DNA of 64,000 bases from Archangium sp. (GTDB lineage Bacteria > Myxococcota > Myxococcia > Myxococcales > Myxococcaceae): the NCBI GenBank assembly GCA_022843845.1, contig JALHMW010000002.1, positions 155,559 through 219,558 of the forward strand, in the 5' to 3' direction. Every line of letters begins with the position of its first letter. Positions within the stretch are counted from its first letter, which is position 1. The position numbers and the translations under genes were made by a program. Below are positions 40,821-51,159 of the stretch, one piece after another. The notes below the pieces were generated by a model. The model did not search any database and was not told where the DNA came from. It saw only the letters and a list, made by a program, of their open reading frames with translations.

Positions 40821-43784
40821 ATGCGTCGCGTCCTCATCGCTGTCGCTGCGCTCGTGCTCCTCGGCATCGTGGCGGGCGTGTGGGTGTTGCGGCCACCTGC
40901 CGAGCTCGTCGTTCCGCCGGAGCCCGAGGTCGCGCTGCCTCCCGAGTTCAAGGCGGTCGAGGTTCGCGCCACCAACGATCAAGGCCTGACGCTCGCAGGC
41001 ACCGTCCGCAGCGCCGACGGCCAGGCGATCGCCGGGGCGACCGTCTTTCTCGCGTCCACGGAGCAGCAGAGCCTGACCTCGGTGCGCTGCCAGCACTGCA
41101 GTGAGCTGATGTTGTCGTGCCGCGCGCGCGAGACGGCGGTGACCGTTGGCGGGCTCATCGACGCTCATCAAGGTGAGCAGGTGGCGGCGGCGACGACGAC
41201 CAGCGACGCCCAGGGCAGGTTCCGCTTCGAGCGGCTCGCGGGCATCTCGTTCACCGTGTGGGGCAAGGCCGTCGGCCACGGGCTGGGCATCAAGGAGCGC
41301 GCAGCTCCTGGCGATCCCGTCGAGCTCTTCCTGCCGTCGCCGCGATCGCTCGTCGGCCGACTGCGGGACGACACAGGGCAGGCGGTAGTCGGGACCGTTC
41401 GGGCGATCTCCCGACGGCTGGCCGAGGTCGTCACGGTGCAGGCCGATGGAGAAGGGCGCTTCGCCTTCGAGGCGCTCGGCGAGGGCCCCTTCTACGTGCA
41501 CGCCTCCGGGCCGGGGCTGCTGCCTGCCTTCCGCGCCGAGGTGCAGGCGGGTCCTGAGCCGGTCAGCCTCACGCTGGTGCGCCCGCGGTCGCTCGAGGTG
41601 CGGCTGGTGACAGTCGAACAGAAGCCCATCGCCGGAACCGTCAAGCTCGTCGCCGATCACCTCGGGAAAGACGTCATCGCGAAAGACGGGCTCGCGATCA
41701 TCACGGGTCTGTCTCCTGGCTCGTTGATGGCGTCTGCCGTGGCAGGGGAGCTGGCAGCAGCGCCGCAGTCCGTGACGCTGACGTCGCCGACGACGCGCAT
41801 CACGCTGGTGCTCGAGAAGGGCGGTCGGCTCGCCGTCATGGTGCTCGACGAGCAGGAGCAGCCCGTGCCCGATCCAACGGTCGAGTTGCTCACCTCGAAT
41901 GGTGAGCCCATCACCAAGCGCAAGCTCCAGACCGGTGAGCTGGCGGTGCTGGGGCCCGTCGCGGCCGGTGACTACAAGGTGCGGGCGAGCGCTGATGGCT
42001 TCACGTCGACGATCGTGCCCGCGAAGGTCTCGAGCGGAGAGTCGCCCGTCGAGGTGACGCTCACGAAGGGAACCATCATCGCCGGGAAGGTGATCGACGA
42101 GTACGGCCGCGCGGCGCCTGGCGTGTCGGTGCTCATCTCTCCGCTGGGAGAGTCAGCGATCAGCGGGCCCGACGGCCGGTTTCGCGCGACCGTTCCTTCG
42201 CCTGGCCTCTACTCGTTGCAGGCGCATCACTCCGACTGGGGTGGTGGCGAGGTGAAGGTTGCGGCGCCGAAGGAGGGCGTGGAGCTGCAGCTCGAGCCGC
42301 GCGCCGGCTGTGAGATCACCGTGCAGCAGAGCGGCCGTCGCATCGAAGGCGCGAGCGTCGTGATGTTCACCGGAGAGGGCAACTTCCGCAGCGATCGTGT
42401 CTCGGGCGCCGACGGTGTGGTGCTGATGCGCGGCATGCCGCCAAACGGCTACACGCTCGTCGCGACGCACCCCGACTTCCTTCCGTCCGATCGACAGAGC
42501 GTGAAGGTCGAAGACGGCCAGCTGCTCAAGGTGATGGCCGAGCTCAAGCCTGCCGCGAACGTCACGGGGCAGGTCGTCGACACGCTGGGAGCGCCCGTCA
42601 GCGGAGTCTCCGTGGCCGTGGTGCCGCGCGGGACGGAGCCCGTCACCACCGACGCCCTCGGGAACTTCACCCTCGGCCCGCTGCGTCCGACGGGCGTGTA
42701 CGGGGTTCGGGTCTCTCAGCGTGGGTACGACCAACCTGATCGCGTCGTCGCGAAGGCAGGCGGAGACCCGGTGAAGGTCGTGGTGAAGCGCCAGCCCGTC
42801 TTCCGCGGCCGCGTGCTCGGCGCTGGCCAACCGCTCAAGCGGTTCCGCGTCGACGCGCATGAGGTGTCTTCGAGTGACGGCTCCTTCGAGCTGCCGCTGC
42901 CGGCGAGCGACGAGCGCGTCGTGCTCACCATCGAGTCGCCCGGGTTCGAGCCGCTGATCACCGACAGGCCCAGCACGCCCGATCTCGGTGAGTTCGATCT
43001 CAAGCGCACGCCCCAGGTGAGCGGCCTCGTGCGAGATGAGTCGGGCGGCGGCGTGCCGGACGCCGTCGTCACGTGTGACAGCTGCGAGCAGTCGGTGATG
43101 ACGGGCGCAGATGGGCGCTTCACGCTCTCGAAGCCGCCGTACCAGCACGAGTTCAACCTCGTCGCCAAGAAGGGCAGGCGCACGGCCACGCGCATCGTCG
43201 TCGGTGACGCGATCTCGGGGCTCGAGCTCACCTTGAAGCCGGGCGTGATCCTTTCGGGGTCGGCGTTCCTCGCAGAGGGCCGGCCAGCCAGCGGCGTCGA
43301 GATCGCGGGCCTTCACACCGATCGCAGCGAGCCGGTCTCGGTCGTCACGAACGCCGACGGCACGTACTCGATGGAGGTCGCGCCGGGCAGCTACCGCTTC
43401 TCATTGTCGGGGCCGGGCGTGCCGAGAGTGTCTGCTGATCCGCCCACCGTGATCGTCGAGGTGACGGGCCCGCAGACGCGCCTCGACTTCGGCCCTGCGC
43501 CCGGTACGGGAACGGTCGTCGCACGGGTGAAGCCCGACGTCGGCATGGCGCTCTGGCTGGTGCGCGGTGACGTTCGTCGTGTCGGCAACCCGCCGATGGA
43601 GCTGATGCGCTCGTCGTACGCGCAGATGCTCTTCCAGCCGCACACGGAGCGCGTCGTGCTGACCGGCGTTCCTCCCGGGCGCTACTCGCTGGTCTGGTCG
43701 AGCTTTCACGCCGCGTCCGAGGCCGGCCCAGTCGTGGTGCCGATCGACGTGCCCTCGCAGGCGGAGTTCAACCTCGTTCGATGA
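40821..43784 (+). CDS. Large membrane-anchored protein of carboxypeptidase-regulatory-like repeats
   Basis: The 987-residue product has one N-terminal membrane helix or uncleaved signal (IAVAALVLLGIVAGVWVL). It then has about nine beta-sandwich repeats of the CarboxypepD_reg/MG2-like type, each marked by segments such as GTVRSADGQAIAGATVFLAS, GRVLGAGQ and ISGPDGRFRATVPSPGLYSL. Two cysteine clusters occur (RCQHC near 90 and CDSCEQS near 755). No catalytic motif is seen. Its stop overlaps the start of the next, related gene (ATGA). Repeats like these often mediate adhesion or matrix binding in Myxococcota; the role is unknown. Confidence 0.85.
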   Translation: MRRVLIAVAALVLLGIVAGVWVLRPPAELVVPPEPEVALPPEFKAVEVRATNDQGLTLAGTVRSADGQAIAGATVFLASTEQQSLTSVRCQHCSELMLSCRARETAVTVGGLIDAHQGEQVAAATTTSDAQGRFRFERLAGISFTVWGKAVGHGLGIKERAAPGDPVELFLPSPRSLVGRLRDDTGQAVVGTVRAISRRLAEVVTVQADGEGRFAFEALGEGPFYVHASGPGLLPAFRAEVQAGPEPVSLTLVRPRSLEVRLVTVEQKPIAGTVKLVADHLGKDVIAKDGLAIITGLSPGSLMASAVAGELAAAPQSVTLTSPTTRITLVLEKGGRLAVMVLDEQEQPVPDPTVELLTSNGEPITKRKLQTGELAVLGPVAAGDYKVRASADGFTSTIVPAKVSSGESPVEVTLTKGTIIAGKVIDEYGRAAPGVSVLISPLGESAISGPDGRFRATVPSPGLYSLQAHHSDWGGGEVKVAAPKEGVELQLEPRAGCEITVQQSGRRIEGASVVMFTGEGNFRSDRVSGADGVVLMRGMPPNGYTLVATHPDFLPSDRQSVKVEDGQLLKVMAELKPAANVTGQVVDTLGAPVSGVSVAVVPRGTEPVTTDALGNFTLGPLRPTGVYGVRVSQRGYDQPDRVVAKAGGDPVKVVVKRQPVFRGRVLGAGQPLKRFRVDAHEVSSSDGSFELPLPASDERVVLTIESPGFEPLITDRPSTPDLGEFDLKRTPQVSGLVRDESGGGVPDAVVTCDSCEQSVMTGADGRFTLSKPPYQHEFNLVAKKGRRTATRIVVGDAISGLELTLKPGVILSGSAFLAEGRPASGVEIAGLHTDRSEPVSVVTNADGTYSMEVAPGSYRFSLSGPGVPRVSADPPTVIVEVTGPQTRLDFGPAPGTGTVVARVKPDVGMALWLVRGDVRRVGNPPMELMRSSYAQMLFQPHTERVVLTGVPPGRYSLVWSSFHAASEAGPVVVPIDVPSQAEFNLVR

Positions 43785-46700
43785 AGGTCTCGCCGCTCAC
43801 CGTCGTCGCGTTGCTCTGCGTCGTCGCCGCCGTGGTGCTCGGCGTCTGGAAGGCAACTCGCTCGGACACGTCGCTCGCCGACGAAGGGACGGCGTCGGAG
43901 ACCGACGAAGCGCCACGCAAGTCGAAGTGGTTCTGGCAGAGCGACGATGACGCTCACGTCGACGCATCGGAGCCCAGGGCGCTCCCTCGAACCCGCAGCC
44001 TGCACTTCACGAAGCCCGACGGCGCCGCGGTCGTGGGTGCGCGCGTCTCGATCTTCGAGTCGACGCTGATCGAGCCGCTCCGGGCCGGCCACCACACGTT
44101 TCTGGAGTGCGACGATCAGCAGCACCTGACCGAGGTCGCTGCCTCGCTGCGTCAAGGCACGGTGAAGCGCACCTTGCTCGCCGAGGCGGTGACGGACGAG
44201 CGCGGCGTGGCGACGTTTGGTGAACGCCGCTGGCCTGACGCGGTCGTGATCGTCGTCGAAGCGCAGGGCTTGCCGGCCTTCACCAGCATCGACGGCTCGG
44301 GGCGCGACGAGTTCGTGCTCCCCGACGAGGTGATCGCGCCACACGAGACGTCGCTCACCGTGTTCGACGCTTCCGGCGACCCGATCGCCGCGCGGGCGAC
44401 CTTCGTGAACGTCGGCGCTGGCGACGTGCAGGAACTCCGGACCGACTCGAGCGGCATCCTTCGAGTCCGCGGCGCCCCGACGGTCTGGGGCATCATCGAG
44501 GCGGAGGGCTTCTTCCCTGTGCCGGTGAACCTGGAGGACGCCTCGGAGGACTTCCCGGTGATGATGAGCAGACCCGGCACCGTCGAGGTCACCACGCCCC
44601 CTGCGCTCGGCTCCTTCGGCGTGCAGTTGGTGAAGCGCCACCCCCGGCCGGAGAAAGTGCGCGATGGGCGTGCCCTCTTCGAGCATCAGCGGCCCGGGTA
44701 CGTCTCGGTCGAGGTCACCGAGCCCGGCTTCCTCGGCTCCGCGAACGGGCAGCTCGAGGAAGGCGCACGGCTGGTGCTCGCGCTGCAGGTGAAGCGGTCT
44801 GGACGGCTGCTGGTGACGGTCGTGAGCTCCGACGGCCTGCCAGTGCCTCTCGCGTCAGCCACGCTCACCGCGCCGTCGGACGTGGTGACTGCAGAGTCGG
44901 CCGAAGAAGGGCAGCGGCTCGAGTTGGGGCCCATCGGCGAAGGCCCGGCGGTGTTGCGGGTGACGGCCCCCGGCTTCAAGACGCGCGCGCAGTCGCTCGA
45001 GCTCGCTCCCGGTGACACCGATCTCGAGGTGGTGCTGGCCGAGGCGCCGACGCTGCGAGGCCGCGTGGTGGACTCGAAGAACCAGCCGGTCGCCGACGTC
45101 GCGGTGCAGGTCCGCTCCGACAGCCCCAACGATCCTGACGGCGTGGTGAGCGCTGCAGACGGCACCTTCTCGCTGCACGTCGACGAAGACGGCTCGTGGA
45201 TGGTCGAAGCGATCGGCCTCGAGGGTGACGTCGCGCGCGCGACGGTGCAGGTGCCTGGCCCCGAGGTGGTGCTGAGGCTGGAGCCGCTCGGCAGCGCCGC
45301 GGTGACGGTGAGCGGCCCCGATGGCAAGCCCGCCCTCGGCGCCCGGGTGATGCTCGCTGGCTCCGAGAGCCCAGAGCCCGACTTCGGCGAGACGCCCGAG
45401 ACCGGAGAGCTCCTCTTCGAGCAGCTCGTGCCCGGCGAGTACCGCCTCGAGGTCGACGATGGCGCGTCAGGCGCGGACTTCCTGCCGCACCAACAAGAGG
45501 TCACGATTCGCAGCGGTGAGACGAGCCGGCTGTCGGTGCGGGTGCGGCCCTCGGCCACGCTCGAGGGCACGGTCGTCGACGCCGAGAACGCCCCGGTGTC
45601 GTACGCCATGGTGACGGTGAAGGGCTCCGAGAGCTGGACCGCCGAGACGAACGAAGAGGGGCTCTTCTCGATCCCCGGGCTCGAGCCTGGCGCGACCGTC
45701 GAGCTGAAGGTCGAGCTCGAAGGGACGGTCGGGCTCACGCCTTCGACCGCGAAGGTGGGCGTGGCAAAGCAGGTGTTCAAGACCATCGCGGGCGGCAAGG
45801 TGACGGGGCGAGTCGTCAGTCACGCTGGAGCGCCGGTGCTCGAGTTCAGCGTGAACGGGTTCGACTTTTCGACCGAAGACGGGCGGTTCGAGGCGGTCGC
45901 CAACACCCTCGATCGGCTCGACGTCAAAGACTTCGAGGGCGCGGAGGGCGAGGTGGTGGTCGCCGGGCGCAAGGACGTGGGCGACGTCGTGTTGAAAGCG
46001 AGCCCGACGCTGGCCGGCGTCGTGGTGGACGAGACGCGGCAGCCGCTGGCGGGCGTCAACCTCGTCTCGAGCGCGTTCTCGGGCGAGGTGCGGACCGACA
46101 GCGAGGGCCGCTTCGAGACTTCGCTCGGCGCTGAAGTCACGTCGGTCTCGGTTCAGGCGCACCACGGCGAGCTGGGGACGTTCACGGAGGTCCCGGTCGG
46201 TAAAGGCTTCGTCGAGATCGTGCTGACGCCCCCCACGCGTATCGACGGCCTCGTTCGGAGCACTGGCAACCGGCCCGTCGTCACCTCGGTGCTCATTCGT
46301 GGGAGCGGCGACGAAGAGGTGCAGGTCGACACGGACGCGGCGGGCCGCTTCCAGGTCGCGCTCGCGCCAGGCACCTGGTTCTTCGGCACGCGGGCGTCGC
46401 AGACCTCGACGTCGGTGCGGGTCAGCGGCCGGCAGCAGCGGGTGGAGCTCGGGATCACCGAAGAAGCGTGCGAAGTATCGGTGCGCGGGCTCCCGCTCCC
46501 GGTCAGCGTGATGCTGGTGCCCGCAGCGATCGCATGGACACCGCAGTCGTCGTACGACTTCGATCTCGGCGACGTGCCAGCGGGCGCGGTCTCGCTGGGC
46601 TCCGGTGGTTCGGGGTTCGCTGGCCGGGGGCTGACGTGCGGAGCCTGGGTGGTGCACGCGATGTATGGAGCGCAGGTGGTCTCGATGCCGGTGACGCTGG

Positions 46701-46873
46701 GTCGTGGGCCCAACAGCGTGACGGTGAGGCCGCCCAGCCTTGCTGCGGTGGGCGACGAGGTCGGTATGACGCATCACGGACCGGCCGGTGGGGCCTTTCG
46801 GGATCTGGAAGGCGGCAACCGCGTCGACGAGCTGCTCCGTGCCCTGAGCGAGGGCGCCAACCAGCTCGAGTGA
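43781..46873 (+). CDS. Second large membrane-anchored carboxypeptidase-regulatory-like repeat protein
   Basis: The 1030-residue protein has an N-terminal anchor (VVALLCVVAAVVLGVWKA). An acidic, probably disordered linker of about 45 residues follows, and then about ten carboxypeptidase-regulatory-like beta repeats (for example LRGRVVDSKNQPVADVAVQV and LAGVVVDETRQPLAGVNLVS). It shares architecture with the preceding gene, to which it is translationally coupled by a four-base overlap; the pair probably arose by duplication. A long open frame on the opposite strand here is a shadow caused by GC-rich codons. Confidence 0.85.
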   Translation: MKVSPLTVVALLCVVAAVVLGVWKATRSDTSLADEGTASETDEAPRKSKWFWQSDDDAHVDASEPRALPRTRSLHFTKPDGAAVVGARVSIFESTLIEPLRAGHHTFLECDDQQHLTEVAASLRQGTVKRTLLAEAVTDERGVATFGERRWPDAVVIVVEAQGLPAFTSIDGSGRDEFVLPDEVIAPHETSLTVFDASGDPIAARATFVNVGAGDVQELRTDSSGILRVRGAPTVWGIIEAEGFFPVPVNLEDASEDFPVMMSRPGTVEVTTPPALGSFGVQLVKRHPRPEKVRDGRALFEHQRPGYVSVEVTEPGFLGSANGQLEEGARLVLALQVKRSGRLLVTVVSSDGLPVPLASATLTAPSDVVTAESAEEGQRLELGPIGEGPAVLRVTAPGFKTRAQSLELAPGDTDLEVVLAEAPTLRGRVVDSKNQPVADVAVQVRSDSPNDPDGVVSAADGTFSLHVDEDGSWMVEAIGLEGDVARATVQVPGPEVVLRLEPLGSAAVTVSGPDGKPALGARVMLAGSESPEPDFGETPETGELLFEQLVPGEYRLEVDDGASGADFLPHQQEVTIRSGETSRLSVRVRPSATLEGTVVDAENAPVSYAMVTVKGSESWTAETNEEGLFSIPGLEPGATVELKVELEGTVGLTPSTAKVGVAKQVFKTIAGGKVTGRVVSHAGAPVLEFSVNGFDFSTEDGRFEAVANTLDRLDVKDFEGAEGEVVVAGRKDVGDVVLKASPTLAGVVVDETRQPLAGVNLVSSAFSGEVRTDSEGRFETSLGAEVTSVSVQAHHGELGTFTEVPVGKGFVEIVLTPPTRIDGLVRSTGNRPVVTSVLIRGSGDEEVQVDTDAAGRFQVALAPGTWFFGTRASQTSTSVRVSGRQQRVELGITEEACEVSVRGLPLPVSVMLVPAAIAWTPQSSYDFDLGDVPAGAVSLGSGGSGFAGRGLTCGAWVVHAMYGAQVVSMPVTLGRGPNSVTVRPPSLAAVGDEVGMTHHGPAGGAFRDLEGGNRVDELLRALSEGANQLE

Positions 46874-46918
46874 GCGCCAGGTTTGAGGTCCGCGCCGGTT
46901 GCGGGTAGTCACGCCTGC

Positions 46919-48133
46919 ATGACGGAGCCTCTGCTGGGCCGGAACATCGCGGTCGCCGTCGGCGGTGGCATCGCCGCGTACAAGGCCTGCGACTTCGTGC
47001 GCGAGCTGCGGCGGGCCGGCGCCGAGGTGCGCGTCGCGATGACGAAGGGCGCCTGCGAGTTCATCACGCCGCTGACGATGCAGAACCTGTCGGGCAACCC
47101 CGTCTTCACCGACACCTTCGACTCGAGCCAGGACCACCTCTACGGCCACCTGCAGCTCGCGAAGTGGGCCGACCTCTTCGTGATCGCTCCGGCGACGGCT
47201 GACCTTCTGGCGCGCATCAAAGCGGGGCTCGGCAACGACGCCGTCACCACGACGCTGCTCGCGTTTCGGGGGCCGGTGCTGCTCGCTCCCGCGATGAACA
47301 CGGCGATGTGGGAGCACGCCGAGACCCAGGCCACCGTCGCCGCGCTCGTCGCGCAGCCGAAGTACCGCATGGTGGGGCCGGTCGCGGGTCCGCTCGCCGA
47401 TGGTGACGTCGGCATGGGCCGGCTCGCCGAACTGAAGGAGCTCGTGACCGCCGTGACGGCGATCGCCGTGGCCGGTCCGCTCGCAGGGAAGCGCGTGCTG
47501 GTGACCGCCGGGCCGACCCGCGAGGCGCTCGACCCCGTGCGCTTCATCTCGAACCCGTCGACGGGAAAGATGGGGCTCGCGATGGCGGAAGTGGCGCGTG
47601 CGCTTGGCGCCGTCGTGACCGTCGTGTTGGGTCCTGTCGAGACGGTGCCGCCGCGGGGCCTCGAGGTGATTCGGGTCACCACCGCTGATGAGATGCTGGC
47701 CGCGGTGATGGGCCGGGTGGAGGCCGTCGACGTCTTCGTCGCTGCCGCCGCGGTGAGTGACTGGAAGGCCGAGCAGGTGAGCTCGACCAAGGTGAAGAAG
47801 GGCGAGGGCGTGGAGACGGTTCGCCTCGTGAGGACGCCCGACGTGCTCGCGACTGCCTCGGCGAAGGTGCACGGCAACCCGAAGCGCCCGGTGTTGATGG
47901 GCTTCGCGGCCGAGACGCACGACGTCGAGGCCTACGCGCGCGGGAAGCTCACGAAGAAGCGCCTCGATCTCATCGTCGCCAACGACGTCTCCCAGGCCGG
48001 GGCGGGCTTCGGCTCGGACTCCAATCGGGTGATCGTGTTCGACGGCACCGGTGAGCGGCTCCGCGCCGAGGGCAGCAAGCGCGACGTCGCGAAGGAGATC
48101 TGGGGTGTCGTGCTCGAGCGCAGGGTAGGGTGA
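46919..48133 (+). CDS. coaBC: Bifunctional phosphopantothenoylcysteine decarboxylase / phosphopantothenate-cysteine ligase CoaBC
   Basis: Makes 4'-phosphopantetheine on the way to coenzyme A. The 404-residue product has the CoaC flavodoxin-like half ([18 protein letters not shown], active-site His in [30 protein letters not shown]). The CoaB half follows ([37 protein letters not shown] with the conserved Lys, then FAAETHD and ANDVS). The ATG at 46919 has only a weak ribosome site; the frame is open from 46883. It starts a tightly packed operon with the UDG, esterase and lipoprotein genes. Confidence 0.97.
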   Translation: MTEPLLGRNIAVAVGGGIAAYKACDFVRELRRAGAEVRVAMTKGACEFITPLTMQNLSGNPVFTDTFDSSQDHLYGHLQLAKWADLFVIAPATADLLARIKAGLGNDAVTTTLLAFRGPVLLAPAMNTAMWEHAETQATVAALVAQPKYRMVGPVAGPLADGDVGMGRLAELKELVTAVTAIAVAGPLAGKRVLVTAGPTREALDPVRFISNPSTGKMGLAMAEVARALGAVVTVVLGPVETVPPRGLEVIRVTTADEMLAAVMGRVEAVDVFVAAAAVSDWKAEQVSSTKVKKGEGVETVRLVRTPDVLATASAKVHGNPKRPVLMGFAAETHDVEAYARGKLTKKRLDLIVANDVSQAGAGFGSDSNRVIVFDGTGERLRAEGSKRDVAKEIWGVVLERRVG

Positions 48134-48138
48134 TCGTG

Positions 48139-48933
48139 ATGTCTGACGAGCTGAAAGAGCTGGCGTTGGAGCTGCGGCGGCATCTGGCCTGGCAGGAGGC
48201 CGATGGCTCGAGGGTGATCCTCGGCGATCGAACGGCGCGGCCGACCGCTCCTGCCGTTTCGAAACCGACGCCCGCTGCTGTTGCGAGGACCGCACCCGTC
48301 GCGGCGAAGGCCCCAGCTCCCGTCAGCCGTGCGCCGTCGCCACCAGCCGAGCCCATCACGAAGCGCCCGCTCGACGAGATTCGCCGTGAGCTCGGTGACT
48401 GTCAGCGCTGCAAGCTCTGCTCGGGTCGGAAGACGATCGTCTTTGGCAGCGGCAACCCGCGCGCCGAGCTGGTCTTCGTCGGGGAAGGCCCCGGGGAAGA
48501 GGAAGATCTGAAGGGCGTTCCGTTCGTCGGGCAGGCCGGTCAGCTGCTGACCAAGATGATCGAGGCGATGAAGTTCACGCGCGACGACGTCTACATCTGC
48601 AACGTCGTGAAGTGCCGGCCGCCGAACAACCGCAACCCGGAGCCCGACGAGATCGAGGCGTGCGAGCCGTTCTTGAAGGCGCAGCTGGCGTCGCTGCAGC
48701 CGAAGGTGATCGTCGCGCTCGGCAAGTTCGCCGCGCAGACGTTGCTGCGAGACACGACGGCCATCACCCGCCTGCGCGGCCAGTGGCGTGAGTACCAGGG
48801 CGTTTCGCTGATGCCGACGTTCCACCCGGCCTATCTGCTCCGGAAGCCCGAGGAGAAGCGCGTCGCGTGGATGGATCTGCAGGAAGTCATGAAGCGGTTG
48901 GGCAAGCAGTCCGACAGCAAGAAGGGGCAGTGA
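48139..48933 (+). CDS. Family 4 uracil-DNA glycosylase
   Basis: Removes uracil from DNA. The 264-residue product (from the ATG at 48139; a GTG at 48130 overlaps the coaBC stop and is possible) has an N-terminal Ala/Pro-rich extension of about 75 residues. The UDG4 core follows: CQRCKLC (iron-sulphur ligands), [44 protein letters not shown] and [12 protein letters not shown] with the active-site His. The position-dependent ribosome site (AGGG eight bases before the ATG) supports the shorter start. Coupled to the esterase gene (TGATG). Confidence 0.95.
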   Translation: MSDELKELALELRRHLAWQEADGSRVILGDRTARPTAPAVSKPTPAAVARTAPVAAKAPAPVSRAPSPPAEPITKRPLDEIRRELGDCQRCKLCSGRKTIVFGSGNPRAELVFVGEGPGEEEDLKGVPFVGQAGQLLTKMIEAMKFTRDDVYICNVVKCRPPNNRNPEPDEIEACEPFLKAQLASLQPKVIVALGKFAAQTLLRDTTAITRLRGQWREYQGVSLMPTFHPAYLLRKPEEKRVAWMDLQEVMKRLGKQSDSKKGQ

Positions 48934-49943
48934 TGAAGGGGACGATTCAGCTCTTCCAGGTCTTCGCCGGTTCACTCGAGGGCAACCCGCTCAACGATCC
49001 CTCGACGCGCACCATTCCGGTCTACCTGCCGCCCGGCTACGCCGAGAACCCCGAGGCGCGGTACCCGGTCGTCTATTTCCTGCACGGCTTCAGCGGCACC
49101 GGGCTGCAGTGGCTCAACACCTCGCCCTTCACCCGTACCGTGCCCGAGCGGCTCGACTTCCTCATCGCCGTCCAGGGCCTTCCGCCATGCATTGGAGTCT
49201 TCGTCGACGGGTGGACGTCGCTCGGCGGCAGCCAGTGGATCAACAGCGAAGGCATCGGGCGCTACCGCGACTACGTGGCGCGTGATCTCGTCGCCTTCGT
49301 CGACCGCACCTTCCGCACCATCACCAGAGGCGGAGCGCGCGCGCTCGTCGGCAAGTCGTCAGGCGGCTACGGCGCGCTGGTGATCAGCCGTTTTCACCCC
49401 GAGCTCTTCAGCCACATCGGCGTGCACTCGGGCGATTCGTGCTTCGAGTACTGCTACCTCAACGAGCTCCCGCAGGCGGCTGGCCCGATCCTCAAGGCTG
49501 GCGGTGTCGAGAACTGGTACCGCGAGTTCATCAATCGCTCCCTCGTCACGAAGATGAAGAGCGAAGATCACACCGTCATCAACATGCTCTGCATGGCGGG
49601 GGCGTACTCCCCGAAGAAGGGTGAGCCGCTGGGCCTCGAGCTGCCGATCGAATTGCAGACCGGCCGATTGCGCGTCGACGTGTGGAATCGATGGCTCGTT
49701 CACGACCCCGTGCGCTTCACGCCCAAGCACCTCGACGTCTACAAGAAGCTCAAGACGATCTTCATCGACTGCGGCACGCGCGATGAGTTCAACCTGCGCT
49801 GGGGCGCGAGGATGCTGGCCGACGAGTTCCGCGCAGGCGGGGTCGACCACGTCCACGAAGAGTTCGAAGACGGCCACATGGGCGTCAACTACCGCTTCGA
49901 GCGTTCGCTCGGGTACCTGCTGCCGAGGATGGAGCGCACGTGA
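48933..49943 (+). CDS. Putative esterase (alpha/beta hydrolase, esterase D/antigen 85 type)
   Basis: The 336-residue product has the putative-esterase fold: RTIPVYLPPGY, YPVVYFLHGFSGTG, then the nucleophile elbow VGKSSGGYGAL (Gly-x-Ser-x-Gly, about residues 143-153). A conserved IDCGTRDEFNL with the probable Asp and EFEDGHMGVNY with the catalytic His follow. No signal peptide. Substrate unknown. It sits between UDG and a small lipoprotein in one overlapping operon. Confidence 0.9.
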   Translation: MKGTIQLFQVFAGSLEGNPLNDPSTRTIPVYLPPGYAENPEARYPVVYFLHGFSGTGLQWLNTSPFTRTVPERLDFLIAVQGLPPCIGVFVDGWTSLGGSQWINSEGIGRYRDYVARDLVAFVDRTFRTITRGGARALVGKSSGGYGALVISRFHPELFSHIGVHSGDSCFEYCYLNELPQAAGPILKAGGVENWYREFINRSLVTKMKSEDHTVINMLCMAGAYSPKKGEPLGLELPIELQTGRLRVDVWNRWLVHDPVRFTPKHLDVYKKLKTIFIDCGTRDEFNLRWGARMLADEFRAGGVDHVHEEFEDGHMGVNYRFERSLGYLLPRMERT

Positions 49944-50392
49944 GCTCTCGTCACTTTCTGCTCTTGCTCTTCGCCTGTTCTTGCGGAGGCCCGGGCCCTT
50001 CACAGCCTAAAGGCGCCGCGTGTGACGTCGACCGTGGGCTCGATGCATGCGGGCCAACGCTCTTCTGCGCCGCGTTCGACGGCCGAATGGTTGCAAGTTG
50101 TTACGAGCTCAAGAGCAGGAAGGCGCTCGAAACGTGCACGGCGTCCGACCACTGCGTGAGTGAAGCCTGCATCGTGTCGAATGGCAGCGGGAAATGCCGC
50201 AGCATGCGCGGTGAGCGGTGCGAGTCGATGATCGGTTGCAAATCAATCGACGCGACGCCGCTTCAGTGTTCCGACGGAGGCACCTGCATCAATTTCATGT
50301 GCGGTCGGCCCTGTCCTGCCACCAACTGCGTTGCGTGGGGGCTCGCCTGTGTCAACGGGGCGTGCGGAATCCCAGGCGGGCCGTGTCGCTAG
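49940..50392 (+). CDS. Small cysteine-rich lipoprotein of unknown function
   Basis: The 150-residue product from the GTG at 49940 overlaps the esterase stop (GTGA). A short hydrophobic leader ends in a lipobox-like LLFACSC. The mature part has about 15 cysteines in patterns such as CDVDRGLDACGPTLFC and CESMIGCKSIDATPLQC, like the cysteine-rich secreted proteins often seen in Myxococcota. Codon choice is less GC-biased than in the neighbours. No named domain. Confidence 0.7.
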   Translation: MSSRHFLLLLFACSCGGPGPSQPKGAACDVDRGLDACGPTLFCAAFDGRMVASCYELKSRKALETCTASDHCVSEACIVSNGSGKCRSMRGERCESMIGCKSIDATPLQCSDGGTCINFMCGRPCPATNCVAWGLACVNGACGIPGGPCR

Positions 50393-50408
50393 CTCGTTCA
50401 CCCGGCCG

Positions 50409-51155
50409 TTACGCATTCAGGAACGTCGAGACCGAGTCGAGGAACTGCTCGCGGCCCTTGCCGTTGCGGATGTCGAGCGTCGAGACGTCGAACGTCAACA
50501 CGTCGATGCCGTACTTGCCCTGGAGCACCATCGGGAAGGTCGCGTAGTAGCCCGAGAGCCCGCGCAAGAACTGGGACTGAATGCCCTTCTCCTCTTCGCG
50601 GCCGCGCTTCTTGATGCGATCGAGCAGCACCTGCACGTTCGGCACGTCGAAGCAGATCACCTTGTCGGGGTGCGTGAGCGTCTTCGTCGTGCGCTGGAAG
50701 TACTCGAAGTACAGCTCGAGCTCTCCGTCGGTCATGAAGCCGAGGCCGTGCAGATACTTCGCGAAGATCTCGGGGTCTTCGTAGAGCGTGCGATCTTGAA
50801 TGCAGCTCTTCGCGACCCTGTGAATCAGCTCGTGGTGCTCGACGCGGCGGATCAGGAACTCGAGCTGGAGCGTGAAGCTCCACCGCTTCATGTCCTTGTA
50901 GTAGTCCTTGAGGAACCGGTTATCGATCACCGGCTCGTCGAAGAGCTCGAAGCCGAAGCTCTGACTCACCATCTTCGCGGCGGTCGTCTTGCCCGCGCCG
51001 ATGTTGCCGGCGAGCGCGAGGAAGATCTTCCGCTTCGGGGCTTTGGGGACCCGCTTCGGGCGGCTGGCCGCGACCGTGGCCGCAGCGATCGCGCTGGACT
51101 CACGGCTCGACGACTCAGGCACCGGCTCGAACTTCTTCTTCCGCGTCGCGCTCAT
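50409..51155 (-). CDS. Deoxynucleoside kinase family protein
   Basis: The 248-residue kinase phosphorylates a deoxynucleoside in salvage. A basic N-terminal extension of about 42 residues precedes the P-loop (LALAGNIGAGKTT). Then come FDEPVIDNRFLKDYYKD (base-binding Glu), QDRTLYEDPEIFAKYL (the ERS/DRT substrate motif) and the lid region RGREEEKG. The exact base cannot be told. It follows tdh by four bases and is probably the last gene of the kbl-tdh operon. Confidence 0.93.
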   Translation of the reverse strand: MSATRKKKFEPVPESSSRESSAIAAATVAASRPKRVPKAPKRKIFLALAGNIGAGKTTAAKMVSQSFGFELFDEPVIDNRFLKDYYKDMKRWSFTLQLEFLIRRVEHHELIHRVAKSCIQDRTLYEDPEIFAKYLHGLGFMTDGELELYFEYFQRTTKTLTHPDKVICFDVPNVQVLLDRIKKRGREEEKGIQSQFLRGLSGYYATFPMVLQGKYGIDVLTFDVSTLDIRNGKGREQFLDSVSTFLNA

Positions 51156-51159
51156 CGGC

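Noticed and set aside
45467..48295. A 942-codon open frame on the minus strand, antisense to the second repeat protein, coaBC and the start of the UDG gene
   Set aside because: Low-complexity Arg/His/Asp-rich composition typical of antisense frames in high-GC genes; the plus-strand genes have clear domains.
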